Of a DNA stretch of 19,412 bases, positions 1 to 7,788 are shown one piece after another. Both the position numbers and the translations under genes were made by a program. Below the pieces are notes generated by a model. The model was not told the origin of the DNA, searched no databases, and saw only the letters and a list, made by a program, of their open reading frames with translations. The stretch comes from Chloroflexota bacterium (GTDB lineage: Bacteria; Chloroflexota; Anaerolineae; Anaerolineales; UBA4823), in NCBI GenBank assembly GCA_012798185.1, contig JAAZNS010000120.1:1-19412 (forward strand), in the 5' to 3' direction. Position 1 is the stretch's first letter; each line of letters starts with the position of its first letter.

Positions 1-369
1 GCAACCCAGGGAGGCACCACTCCCGATGGACGTAAGATCAAGAGCACCATTCATTGGGTATCTTCCAGCCACGCTATCGACGCTGAAATTCGCCTGTATG
101 ACCGGCTCTTCCTAAAAGCGAATCCCGCCGATTCAAAAGACGGCACAGATTTCAAGCATTTCTTAAATCCGGCGTCTTTAGAGGTATTAAAGCAGTGTAA
201 ATTAGAACCATTTTTACAAAATGCCTCACCTGGAGACCGCTTCCAATTCGAACGCCAGGGTTATTTCTGTGTTGACCCAGTTGATTCGAAACCCGAGAAT
301 CTAATATTCAATCAAACTGTTTCATTGCGAGATACATGGGCAAAAATCGAACAGACCCAAAAGAACTAA
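1..369 (+). CDS. glnS: Glutaminyl-tRNA synthetase, C-terminal part (partial)
   Basis: Frame 1 is open from the window edge to a TAA at 367-369 and encodes the last 122 residues of a class I glutaminyl-tRNA synthetase, which charges tRNA-Gln with glutamine in the cytoplasm. The translation carries the characteristic C-terminal anticodon-binding beta-barrel segment: GRKIKSTIHWVSSSHAIDAE, then RLYDRLF, then FQFERQGYFCVD and a final SLRDTWAK. These match the closing part of bacterial GlnRS, and there is no YqeY-like tail after it. The start and catalytic domain lie outside the window. The gene converges on the tRNA-Gln gene 130 bases downstream. Having a dedicated GlnRS suggests that Gln-tRNA is made directly, so the nearby GltX need not misacylate tRNA-Gln; that is inference. 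Confidence 0.9.
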   Translation, partial: ATQGGTTPDGRKIKSTIHWVSSSHAIDAEIRLYDRLFLKANPADSKDGTDFKHFLNPASLEVLKQCKLEPFLQNASPGDRFQFERQGYFCVDPVDSKPENLIFNQTVSLRDTWAKIEQTQKN

Positions 370-370
370 A

Positions 371-495
371 AAAAAGGGGGCTGTCCTAAAAGTCGATTTT
401 GTCATGTTGAGCGTAGCGAAACATCCCTTTTATGTAATGAATAGACCCTTCGCTTCGCTCAGGGTGACAGCCTACTTTTAGGACAGCCCCTTTTT
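371..495. repeat. Inverted-repeat element with two internal hairpins; likely bidirectional terminator
   Basis: The outer arms (371-393 and 474-495) are complementary over 22 bases with one extra G in the left arm; the core is GGGCTGTCCTAAAAGT. Inside are two related units in opposite orientation, 401-425 and 444-468. Each holds an 11-base loop, GAGCG(T/A)AGCGA, enclosed by a 5-bp stem: ATGTT/AACAT in one, ACCCT/AGGGT in the other. The right arm is followed by T491-495 on the plus strand, and the left arm by a T-run on the minus strand, so the element could end both glnS and tRNA-Gln transcripts. The inner unit (TGAGCGAAGCGAAGGGT form) is a motif I recognise as a common intergenic repeat in many genomes. 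A MITE or REP-like origin is inference; no clear target-site duplication is visible. Confidence 0.75.
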
Positions 496-501
496 CCAAG
501 G

Positions 502-572
502 CTGGGGGTCGAGGATTCGAACCTCGGCATACGGATCCAGAGTCCGCTGTCCTACCACTAGACGAACCCCCA
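502..572 (-). tRNA. tRNA-Gln (anticodon CUG)
   Basis: On the minus strand the 71-base gene folds as a standard cloverleaf. The acceptor stem is TGGGGGT/ACCCCCA with discriminator G, the D arm is GTC-TAGTGGTAG-GAC, the anticodon arm is GCGGA-CTCTGGA-TCCGT with anticodon CTG at loop positions 34-36, and the T arm is CGAGG-TTCGAAT-CCTCG. Anticodon CUG reads the glutamine codon CAG, and a U1-A72 pair is usual for tRNA-Gln. The bases after the discriminator are CCT, so the CCA end is not encoded and must be added after transcription. The gene lies 50 bases downstream of gltX on the same strand and faces the end of glnS, whose product charges it. Confidence 0.95.
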
Positions 573-622
573 GTGCGTTCGTGTGTGCGATTTTACCATG
601 TTGGGAGGGTAACGTCAAATTT

Positions 623-2116
623 TTACGCCATGTTTCCTAACATATCTATTCCATTTAATATTCTTTCCAGCACTTTTTCTTTGCCGATGATCGCCATGCT
701 CTCGATCAGCGGCGGACTGACGGTTTTCCCCGTTACAGCCACACGGATAATGCCAAAAAGTTGTCCGGCTTTCAAATGTAATTGATCGGCTAAATTGCGC
801 ATCGGGATTTCGGCGGTCTCGGTATCAATCCGGGGAAGTGACGAAAGCAGGTCGTAAACAGCACGTAGCGCATTAGCTGAATCGACAGCTGTCATTTTCG
901 CCCCAATCAATTCTTGCGGATTTGGATAGACGTGTTCCTCGAAGAAAAAACCCGCCATAGTTGGTGCTTCCTCAAGGGTAGCAATTCTCTGTTGAATAAT
1001 CGGGGTTACTTGCATTAAAACTTGATCATCCACTTTATAACCAGCGTTGAGAAAGAATGGCTTAACGCGGTTGCACAAATCTTCTATCGATAAATTTCGG
1101 ATGTGCAAACCATTAAAATGATCGAATTTCGTAAAGTTAATGGCAGCTGGAGCAGGATTTAACCGATCGATGCTGAATTTTTGGATCAGATCTTCCTTCG
1201 TAAAAAATTCAGTATGGTCATCGTAACTCCAACCCATCAGAGCAATACAATTTAATACTGCCTCAGGAACATATCCCAATCCCTGTAAATCGTTGATATA
1301 GATCGAGTAACCATCTTTCATCAACTCTGCTGACTCGCGTTTACTCATCTTTCCTTTTCCGCTAGGTTTTAAGAATATCGAAAGATGAATCCAAATCGGC
1401 TCTTCCCAACCAAAAGCACGGATGATATGAGCATGCAGGGGAAAAGTAGACAACCATTCGGAACCGCGAATCACATGTGATATTTTCATCAAATGATCAT
1501 CCACCATAGCAGCCAGATGATACAAAGCAAATCCATCGGTGCGGATAAGAATATAATCATCAATGGTCCTGTTTTCCACTACAATATCCCCCCGCAGATA
1601 ATCATGAATGGTAATGCTGCCCTCTTCTGGGATTTTAAAGCGGATAACGTGCGGCTCCCCGGCAGCCACTCTTTTCGCAGCCTTACCCGGATCCAGCTGT
1701 CGGCAAGTTCCATCGTATTTTATAGGCAGTTTTGATCGTTGTTGTTGTTCCCGCATGCTTGCCAAACGCTGCGGAGTACAAAAACAATAGTAGGCTTTAC
1801 CCTGATCGATCAATTGCCGTGCATAATCCAGATAGATCTCTTTTCTCTCCGATTGCCGATAGGGACCAAACGACCCACCAACATCGGGGCCTTCATCCCA
1901 TTCCAGCCCTAACCAGCGCAACCCCTGCTTTAATTCTTCTTCAGCTCCTGGAACATATCGTTTTAGATCGATATCTTCGATGCGCAGAATGAATGTTCCT
2001 CCCGTTTGCCGCGCCAACAAATAATCATATAACGCTGTGCGTGCTCCTCCTAAATGTAATCTGCCTGTTGGAGATGGCGCAAAGCGCACCCTGACGGGTT
2101 TCGTTGATGGTGTCAT
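623..2116 (-). CDS. gltX: Glutamate--tRNA ligase
   Basis: This 497-residue protein is a class I glutamyl-tRNA synthetase of normal family length; it attaches glutamate to tRNA-Glu with ATP. The N-terminal Rossmann domain begins VRVRFAPSPTGRLHLGGAR, with the HIGH-type motif as HLGG at 21-24, and the KMSKR loop is intact at 256-260. A zinc-site pattern like that of E. coli GluRS is visible: Cys111, Cys113, Tyr134 and Cys138. The C-terminal half is the helical anticodon-binding domain. The ATG at 2114-2116 follows an AGGAG ribosome site and starts 12 bases after the rodA stop, so the gene is probably the last protein gene of the mre/min operon, read on into tRNA-Gln. Because GlnRS is encoded next door, a discriminating GluRS is expected, though this cannot be proven from sequence alone. 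Confidence 0.97.
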   Translation of the reverse strand: MTPSTKPVRVRFAPSPTGRLHLGGARTALYDYLLARQTGGTFILRIEDIDLKRYVPGAEEELKQGLRWLGLEWDEGPDVGGSFGPYRQSERKEIYLDYARQLIDQGKAYYCFCTPQRLASMREQQQRSKLPIKYDGTCRQLDPGKAAKRVAAGEPHVIRFKIPEEGSITIHDYLRGDIVVENRTIDDYILIRTDGFALYHLAAMVDDHLMKISHVIRGSEWLSTFPLHAHIIRAFGWEEPIWIHLSIFLKPSGKGKMSKRESAELMKDGYSIYINDLQGLGYVPEAVLNCIALMGWSYDDHTEFFTKEDLIQKFSIDRLNPAPAAINFTKFDHFNGLHIRNLSIEDLCNRVKPFFLNAGYKVDDQVLMQVTPIIQQRIATLEEAPTMAGFFFEEHVYPNPQELIGAKMTAVDSANALRAVYDLLSSLPRIDTETAEIPMRNLADQLHLKAGQLFGIIRVAVTGKTVSPPLIESMAIIGKEKVLERILNGIDMLGNMA

Positions 2117-2128
2117 AAAGCTCCTAAA

Positions 2129-3232
2129 TTAAAATTCCAGGGTTTTGTGCCGCAAAACAACGCTTTCTACCAAGCCGATGCCAAGTAACGTGGAAAGCAG
2201 CGAACTGCCTCCATAACTGATAAACGGCATGGTTAGACCGGTAGCCGGCATAAGATTTAAATTCACACCAATATTCACAATGGTTTGAAATGCTAATAAT
2301 ACTGCAACACCAAATGCAATCAATGCTCCATAAGTATCTTTAGCTATACGAGCAGCACGTAAACAACGCATAATGACAAAAAGAAGCAAAAAAAGCACAA
2401 TTGCCGTTCCGATAAATCCAAATTCTTCTGCCATGGCAGAAAATATGAAATCTGAATGGCGGACTTTAAGAAATCTTAATTGCACCTGCGTTCCATGTCC
2501 ATAACCCTGACCAAACAAACCACCAGATCCAATGCTGATAAGTGCTTGTTGAATATTATAGATATCACCGTGTCTTGCTTCTAGATCGGGGAATAAGAAA
2601 TTTAATATTCGCCGTTTTTGATAATCAACCAGGAAGGGAAAACTAACCACCGGTGCCAATATACCCATTCCGATAAACATAAATAAATGCTTTATTTGTA
2701 ATCCGCTCACCCAAAGTAATGCAAACCATAAAACAAAGATCACAATGGAGGTGCTGAGATTGGGCTGCAATAAAATCCAGGTAACAATTCCGAGAGTTAG
2801 TAACAAGCTTCTTCCAACCAGGCGAAGATCATGAATTTCCGATTTATGAACACTAAAAAAATTTGCCAGAACCAGAATAACAACGATTTTCGCTAGTTCG
2901 GACGGCTGGATAAGGATAACGCCGGTATCGAACCAGCGTGCAGAACCAAATAAAACCGCGCCAGCGGTGAACAAGATCGCCAGGAAAATGACCATGACAA
3001 TGTAAATGGTTTGACTAATCGATGCCCAAAAATGATAATCAATCATCGATGCAATAATAATCACAATGAATCCAGCTGAAGCAAATATCAATTGGCGACC
3101 TACCAGGTTTAATTCTAACAGTTCGATATTTCCCGCTACAGCTGAGCGAATCATCGTGATGCCAAAGATGGTCAGCACCGCAACCGCTCCTAAAAGCAAG
3201 AAATCGAAATTCCGCCAATTGATGGTTTTCAT
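2129..3232 (-). CDS. rodA: Rod-shape SEDS peptidoglycan glycosyltransferase RodA
   Basis: This 367-residue polytopic membrane protein of the FtsW/RodA/SpoVE (SEDS) family has about ten predicted hydrophobic helices. It polymerises lipid II into glycan strands during cell elongation, as partner of the class B PBP encoded upstream. Family motifs include GSARWF (96-101), QPSELAK (109-115), the loop LKVRHSDFIFSAMAEE holding Asp261 (in the segment that carries the essential Asp of RodA), and PFISYGGSSLL near the C-terminus. The usual QPDLGT motif reads QPNLST here, with Asn158 in place of Asp. Position within the mre-mrdA operon and the VRHSDFIF wording favour RodA over FtsW. The gene begins 7 bases after the minE stop; the ribosome site is weak, suggesting translational coupling. 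Confidence 0.93.
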   Translation of the reverse strand: MKTINWRNFDFLLLGAVAVLTIFGITMIRSAVAGNIELLELNLVGRQLIFASAGFIVIIIASMIDYHFWASISQTIYIVMVIFLAILFTAGAVLFGSARWFDTGVILIQPSELAKIVVILVLANFFSVHKSEIHDLRLVGRSLLLTLGIVTWILLQPNLSTSIVIFVLWFALLWVSGLQIKHLFMFIGMGILAPVVSFPFLVDYQKRRILNFLFPDLEARHGDIYNIQQALISIGSGGLFGQGYGHGTQVQLRFLKVRHSDFIFSAMAEEFGFIGTAIVLFLLLFVIMRCLRAARIAKDTYGALIAFGVAVLLAFQTIVNIGVNLNLMPATGLTMPFISYGGSSLLSTLLGIGLVESVVLRHKTLEF

Positions 3233-3239
3233 ATTTGTA

Positions 3240-3509
3240 TTACCCAGAGCTTCTTCTCCGGGGAGGCTTTAACGGAATGTTGGCAATCAGCCGCTGCTGC
3301 CTTCCCTCATGCGTCATTTCGATCCGAACTGCATCCGAATCGATTTCAACATGACGAGAAATTACTCCAATGATCTCAGACTTTAAATTATCCAGGGTAC
3401 TGGAAGTCATGTTAACGCGATCATTGATCAAAACTGTTTTCATCCGTTCTTTTGCCTGGTAAGCGCTGTTGGTTTCACGCCGAAGAAGACGTTCGAAAAA
3501 GCCGCTCAT
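3240..3509 (-). CDS. minE: Cell division topological specificity factor MinE
   Basis: This 89-residue protein matches MinE in size and sequence order. An N-terminal amphipathic segment (MSGFFERLLRR) is a membrane-binding and MinD-contacting region, followed by the conserved AKERMKTVLINDR stretch that stimulates MinD ATPase. A C-terminal dimerisation domain then covers about residues 35-82 (LKSEIIGVISRHVEIDSDAV through LIANIPL). MinE displaces MinD from the membrane and drives the MinCD oscillation or gradient that keeps FtsZ rings away from the poles. The ATG directly abuts the minD stop (TAAATG) and a strong GGAGG lies within the minD tail, so the two are translationally linked. The Arg/Ser-rich tail (PPRRRSSG) is somewhat unusual. 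Confidence 0.95.
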   Translation of the reverse strand: MSGFFERLLRRETNSAYQAKERMKTVLINDRVNMTSSTLDNLKSEIIGVISRHVEIDSDAVRIEMTHEGRQQRLIANIPLKPPRRRSSG

Positions 3510-4313
3510 TTATTTCCCTCCCGACCGGAACAATTTTGTTATTCTATCAATAAAACCGCCATCTTCTTCAAGCGGTATAAACGGTACTTCTGAGCCCAGA
3601 AGCCGCTGGGCAATATTACGAAACGCCTCTCCGGCTTTACTTTTTCCATCCAAAGCAACTGGCATTCCCCTGTTTGTGCTCGTGATTACATTTTCATCTT
3701 CGGGGACCATTCCGATCAGCTCAACCGCTAGTAATTCCAATACATCATCCGGAGAAAGCATCTCGCCTCGTTTGACCATACCGGGTTTAATCCGGTTAAT
3801 CAATAAACGTGCTGGCCCTTTTTCTTCAGCTTCGATCAATCCGATTATCCGGTCTGCATCGCGCACCGCTGCTACTTCAGGATTAGTCACTACCATCGCA
3901 ATATCTGCTGGCGCAATCGCATTGCGAAAGCCTCGTTCGATTCCTGCGGGCGAATCGATTAGAATCCAATCAAACTCTTTACGCAATTCTTCGCATAGTT
4001 TGATCATATCGCTGGGAGAGACTGCGCTTTTATCGCGCGTTTGTGCAGCCGGGATAAGAAATAACTCTGGCAGTCGTTTGTCTCGAATCAATGCCTGCCT
4101 CATCCGGCAGCGTCCTTCAATCAAATCTACCAGATCATAAACAATACGGTTTTCCAAACCTAATACGACATCCAAATTTCTCAACCCGATGTCTGCATCG
4201 ATACAAACTACTTTATTGCCAGCAGCTGCTAAGGCAGCGCCAATGTTGGCAGTGGCAGTCGTTTTTCCTACTCCCCCTTTTCCCGATGTGATTGTCAATA
4301 CGTTTCCTAGCAT
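3510..4313 (-). CDS. minD: Septum site-determining ATPase MinD
   Basis: MinD is a ParA/MinD-type ATPase that dimerises on the membrane with ATP and recruits MinC. From the chosen start the protein has 267 residues, typical for MinD. It begins MLGNVLTITSGKGGVGKTT with the deviant Walker A (KGGVGKTT) at residues 12-19, followed by the Walker B-like segment WILIDSPAG. The C-terminus ends in an amphipathic membrane-targeting helix (GGFIDRITKLFRSGGK). An upstream in-frame ATG at 4335-4337 would add eight residues (MFRSQDGI). I prefer the ATG at 4311-4313 because it is preceded by AGGATGG at good distance and matches the family N-terminus. The longer form would start one base after the minC stop. 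Part of the complete minC-minD-minE set. Confidence 0.95.
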   Translation of the reverse strand: MLGNVLTITSGKGGVGKTTATANIGAALAAAGNKVVCIDADIGLRNLDVVLGLENRIVYDLVDLIEGRCRMRQALIRDKRLPELFLIPAAQTRDKSAVSPSDMIKLCEELRKEFDWILIDSPAGIERGFRNAIAPADIAMVVTNPEVAAVRDADRIIGLIEAEEKGPARLLINRIKPGMVKRGEMLSPDDVLELLAVELIGMVPEDENVITSTNRGMPVALDGKSKAGEAFRNIAQRLLGSEVPFIPLEEDGGFIDRITKLFRSGGK

Positions 4314-4338
4314 AATTCCATCCTGTGATCGAAACATA

Positions 4339-5037
4339 TCATTTCGGATTCCATGGCTCAGCCACTACCTCTCCATCTACTAGACGAACTATCTCTGGCA
4401 AAGCTTTTTTTCTATCTTGGGGCGTTATCGAAATACGATCGGCTATGCGCAGCTGGGTCGGCATTAAATCTAACGCACAGACAATGGCTTCTTTGTTGCC
4501 ATCTGCTCCAGCATGCGCCATCCCTTTCAGTCTGCCCCAAACGATAATATTCCCACCGGCAACTATTTCTGCACCGGGATTTACATCACCAATCACTACT
4601 ACATGCCCCGGAAAATGAATACTAAAACCTGATCTTAATGTTCGATGAAGTAAAAGTGCTTGCTCACCCATGGTTTGCTCTTTTGAAACTGGGTGTTCAA
4701 CCATCTCTGATTTCACTTTAGTAAGCCGGGTTGCCATTCCAAGGGTTTGAGCTGTTTGGTCGGTGGTCGGAGAATTGCTTATTATAGCCCATAATGTAAT
4801 ATCCCGATCATAAAGCTGGCTGCGTAATTGCCCAAGATCCGCTGCTTTTAAGACCTGATTACCCACATCCAATGCGACTCGGGCTCCGCGCATAAACTCG
4901 ACTTGCTGATCAATTTGATCCAAAAGAAAATCGTGCAATTCCTGCCAATCACCTTCGCCAAGGATTATCAGCAATCCATCGCTAATTCCTTTGATCTGAA
5001 CCTTTGGTTTAACGGCAAATTCGATATTTTTATCCAC
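4339..5037 (-). CDS. minC: Septum site-determining protein MinC
   Basis: MinC is the FtsZ polymerisation inhibitor of the Min system. The 232-residue product has the two-domain layout of the family: an N-terminal alpha/beta domain (about 1-105) that acts on FtsZ, a short linker, and a C-terminal right-handed beta-helix domain (about 125-225). The latter shows the repeated glycine-rich turns GHVVVIGDVNPGAEIVAGGN and VWGRLKGMAHAGADGN that bind MinD. Start is GTG at 5035-5037, with AGGAAGTGAG upstream as a ribosome site. It is the first gene after a 150-base gap in an otherwise compact operon, and that gap carries a promoter-like sequence. It is followed directly by minD. Confidence 0.93.
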   Translation of the reverse strand: MDKNIEFAVKPKVQIKGISDGLLIILGEGDWQELHDFLLDQIDQQVEFMRGARVALDVGNQVLKAADLGQLRSQLYDRDITLWAIISNSPTTDQTAQTLGMATRLTKVKSEMVEHPVSKEQTMGEQALLLHRTLRSGFSIHFPGHVVVIGDVNPGAEIVAGGNIIVWGRLKGMAHAGADGNKEAIVCALDLMPTQLRIADRISITPQDRKKALPEIVRLVDGEVVAEPWNPK

Positions 5038-5168
5038 AAAAACTCACTTCCTAAATAGTTAAGTCAAACAATAAAATCCTGACCCGAAAAATCATTCTTG
5101 ATTACTTGATATCTAACCATCACATTTGATAAAGTTTTTTTCTATGAAGCAATAATTGTAATCGAAAA

Positions 5169-5177
5169 ATTATAGCA
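5169..5177 (-). promoter_or_regulatory. Candidate extended -10 promoter for minCDE-rodA-gltX
   Basis: On the minus strand the sequence reads TGCTATAAT, a perfect TATAAT hexamer with the TGn extension, 11 bases after the mrdA stop and 132 bases before the minC start. No good TTGACA-like box is seen 16-18 bases upstream, which extended -10 promoters can do without. The transcript would begin near 5162-5163 and have a leader of about 125 bases that is AT-rich and shows no strong hairpin. Functional role is inferred from position in the only large gap of the operon. Confidence 0.5.
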
Positions 5178-5187
5178 TGAACTGTAA

Positions 5188-7260
5188 TTACTCTTCTAAA
5201 GCAATGTCAATGCCCTTGAGTTCGAAATACGCCTGAATGACCTGCCGAACGATAGGCGCTGCCACACTAGCTCCTTCACCACCGTTGTAAACAAATGCTA
5301 CCACCGCAATCTCAGGATCATCGTAAGGCGCATATGCCACTGTCCAGGCATGAGAAGGCCAATTACCGGGCACGCATAAGTTTTTCGCATCGGCGTATTT
5401 ATCACAATATTCCGCGGTGCCGGTTTTTCCTGCTGCTGCAATCGATATCTTGGAAAACTCTTTCTTCAGCGTTCCCTGGAGCACTGCCTGACGCATACCT
5501 TCCTGAACTTTTTTAACGACCCATGGTTCGACGTTCTTTGTTTGACCTTCGATAGGCTCACAACCGCGTACAGTAGTATCATAAAATTCCTGAATAACAT
5601 TATCTTTGGTAATATCCCACTTCATTTTTGGCTCGAAAGCCTGAACAACATTTCCCTCAGCATCCAATATTTCCCGAACCAACGTTGGCTGTATCAATTT
5701 TCCATCATTCGCTAAAGTTGCCGCTGACATCAGGACCTGCAATGGCGTGGCAAGAACATATCCCTGCCCAACACTAGAAATGTACGTATCGCCGGTAGAC
5801 CAGCCCTCTCCATGTGTAATGCGTTTCCATTTCGGGTCTGGTATTAGCCCTTTTTCTTCGTCTGGCAATCCAATTCCGGGATACTCACCATAACCTAAAG
5901 CGTGTGCATAAGTACCCAAACGGCAAATTCCCAGCCCTTCTGGTACTTCGTCTTTATAACCTCCTCCTAATTTATAAAAATAGACATTACTTGAATTCGC
6001 AATCCCTCCCAAAAAATCCAAATGCCCAAACCCTGCCGGATTCCAATCGGGGAATGTTCGTTCTTTACCAGGATCGTTAGCGTAATATTTTTCGATCACC
6101 ACAAGCTTGGGAGGTGTTGAAAGCACCTGATCGGGCGTCACCACCCCCTCATTAAGCGCTCCAACGGCTGTCGCTAATTTGAAGACTGACCCTGCTGGTA
6201 AGTTATCTCCTACTGCATGGTTGAGCAGCGGTTTGGCTGGGTCTTGGATCAATTGTTCGTAATAATAAGCCGGCATCAAGCGTGCCATGCGGTTATTTTG
6301 GTAAGTTGGGTAAGAAACCATTGCTAAAATTTCTCCTGTTTTAGGATTCATAGCAATGGTCACTCCGCTGGTTGAACGAATTGTATTTAAATAGACATTC
6401 CAAAATGTTATTTCTCGATCCAGAATAGCTGTAGCTGCTTCCTGTAGCCGTGTATCGATGGTTAATCTCAAACTCTTCCCTGGTACCGCAGCAATTGGGG
6501 TTTCCAAATCGCGCATGGTTTTTCCAGCTACATCAACCTCTACTTTTCGAATACCATTTTTTCCTCCAAGCAGCTCTTGATATTGCAGCTCTAAACCAGC
6601 ATAACCAACCTTATCCCGGTTGGCTACCAATCCTTGATCTTCATAATATTGTTCCTGGTTGGCCGGAATGGGTCCCAAAAATCCAATGAAAGCAGCCGTT
6701 AATTCTCCGGTAGGATAATCTCGTATTGAGGAGGTTTCGATAGATACCCCCGGTAAATCCATCGATTTCTCCTGAACCTTCATTGCGGTTTCTTTATCGA
6801 TAAAACATTTTACCCGCACAGGTTCGTAAGGTTTCGATAATTCACCGTATTCGGCAATTTGCATGATGCCATGTTCTGAATAACACGGTACATACGGTGT
6901 ATCTAGAGTAATTTCTCCCAAATCGACCGGCATATCGATTAAGGCTGATAATTGTCGATATATTTCCTGCTTTTCACCCATGTCATCAGGCAAATTAGAA
7001 GCTGTAATGACAACATTGTATGAAGCGACGTTGCGGGCTAATATCGTTCCTCGCCGGTCATAGATAATACCTCGTGTAGCAGGGGTATTGATAGTTACGG
7101 TACGATTATCTTCCGCTTGGGCTGTCCAGGTCGACCACTGTACCACCTGTAAAAAAAATAGCCTCACCAGGTATATAAAAAATACTAAACCGATACCCGC
7201 GGCGGTAAATAAAACCCGCCAACGATCTAATGGACTCTCAGCTTTTGATGTTTCACTCAT
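5188..7260 (-). CDS. mrdA: Peptidoglycan transpeptidase PBP2 (class B penicillin-binding protein)
   Basis: PBP2 cross-links peptidoglycan during cell elongation with RodA. The 690-residue protein has a short cytoplasmic N-terminus, one membrane anchor (about 17-38), a pedestal domain beginning with the family signature TPATRGIIYDRRGTILARN (59-77), and a C-terminal transpeptidase domain. All three active-site motifs are intact: SxxK with Ser358 and Lys361 (AGSVFK), SxN at 423-425 (SSN) and KTG at 612-614 (GKTGTAEY). The start codon overlaps the mreD stop by ATGA, indicating translational coupling. Sequence and location in the mreBCD operon support the elongation PBP2 rather than the septal FtsI. 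Confidence 0.95.
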   Translation of the reverse strand: MSETSKAESPLDRWRVLFTAAGIGLVFFIYLVRLFFLQVVQWSTWTAQAEDNRTVTINTPATRGIIYDRRGTILARNVASYNVVITASNLPDDMGEKQEIYRQLSALIDMPVDLGEITLDTPYVPCYSEHGIMQIAEYGELSKPYEPVRVKCFIDKETAMKVQEKSMDLPGVSIETSSIRDYPTGELTAAFIGFLGPIPANQEQYYEDQGLVANRDKVGYAGLELQYQELLGGKNGIRKVEVDVAGKTMRDLETPIAAVPGKSLRLTIDTRLQEAATAILDREITFWNVYLNTIRSTSGVTIAMNPKTGEILAMVSYPTYQNNRMARLMPAYYYEQLIQDPAKPLLNHAVGDNLPAGSVFKLATAVGALNEGVVTPDQVLSTPPKLVVIEKYYANDPGKERTFPDWNPAGFGHLDFLGGIANSSNVYFYKLGGGYKDEVPEGLGICRLGTYAHALGYGEYPGIGLPDEEKGLIPDPKWKRITHGEGWSTGDTYISSVGQGYVLATPLQVLMSAATLANDGKLIQPTLVREILDAEGNVVQAFEPKMKWDITKDNVIQEFYDTTVRGCEPIEGQTKNVEPWVVKKVQEGMRQAVLQGTLKKEFSKISIAAAGKTGTAEYCDKYADAKNLCVPGNWPSHAWTVAYAPYDDPEIAVVAFVYNGGEGASVAAPIVRQVIQAYFELKGIDIALEE

Positions 7261-7760
7261 GCTTCAATTTCCTCAGGATACAACCAATTCGCTAAATCAT
7301 TGATTATCGCATAGATTGGAATCGCAAAAATTAAATTTAATAAAATGCTGGGTAATGTGATTAACCCAATGGCATCGACAACAGGAATAGGATTGCCAGA
7401 GAGTTTTATTGCCAACAAAGACAAACCGTGTAAGAAGATTGTGCCAATAAAACTCAAAATCAGCATCGTTAATATAGGCACCTGCCAGGTATGTCGGCGC
7501 ATAAATTTTGTCAAACTAGTTATGATTATATAGCCTGCTAAAGACACACCAAATGGTAATGCAGAAGCGATGGTATAGATCAATCCGCCAATAACACTCC
7601 ACTGCCAGGCGGTTTTCACTCGCCGATGTAACGACCAGGCAATAATAGTCAATAGAAAAAGATCAGCGGTACCCTGAAGCAATGTCATGCGATTGACAAT
7701 TGTCGATTGTAAGATGATCAGAAAGCTAAATACCGGAATCGCGATTAGCGTAGCTAACAT
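7257..7760 (-). CDS. mreD: Rod shape-determining membrane protein MreD
   Basis: A 167-residue, strongly hydrophobic protein with about five membrane segments, short loops and a final PEEIEA tail. MreD is poorly conserved in sequence, so the assignment rests on size, topology, the typical N-terminal segment (SFLIILQSTIVNRMTLLQGTADLFLL resembles the MreD opening with its QxT/L-ADLxL pattern), and position between mreC and mrdA. MreD is an inner-membrane component of the elongasome, linking MreC with RodA-PBP2. The ATG at 7758-7760 lies 28 bases after mreC and lacks a strong ribosome site. Its stop overlaps the mrdA start. Confidence 0.88.
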   Translation of the reverse strand: MLATLIAIPVFSFLIILQSTIVNRMTLLQGTADLFLLTIIAWSLHRRVKTAWQWSVIGGLIYTIASALPFGVSLAGYIIITSLTKFMRRHTWQVPILTMLILSFIGTIFLHGLSLLAIKLSGNPIPVVDAIGLITLPSILLNLIFAIPIYAIINDLANWLYPEEIEA

Positions 7761-7788
7761 TAGTCGAGTCTTTCAATCATTGGAAATA

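Noticed and set aside
573..785. 70-codon open frame overlapping the 3' end of gltX
   Set aside because: It is antisense to the conserved gltX end, begins at the tRNA boundary and shows no motif.
3469..4140. 223-codon open frame antisense to minD/minE
   Set aside because: Its product is Ser/Arg/Ile-rich low-complexity sequence, opposite to two clear genes of a compact operon.
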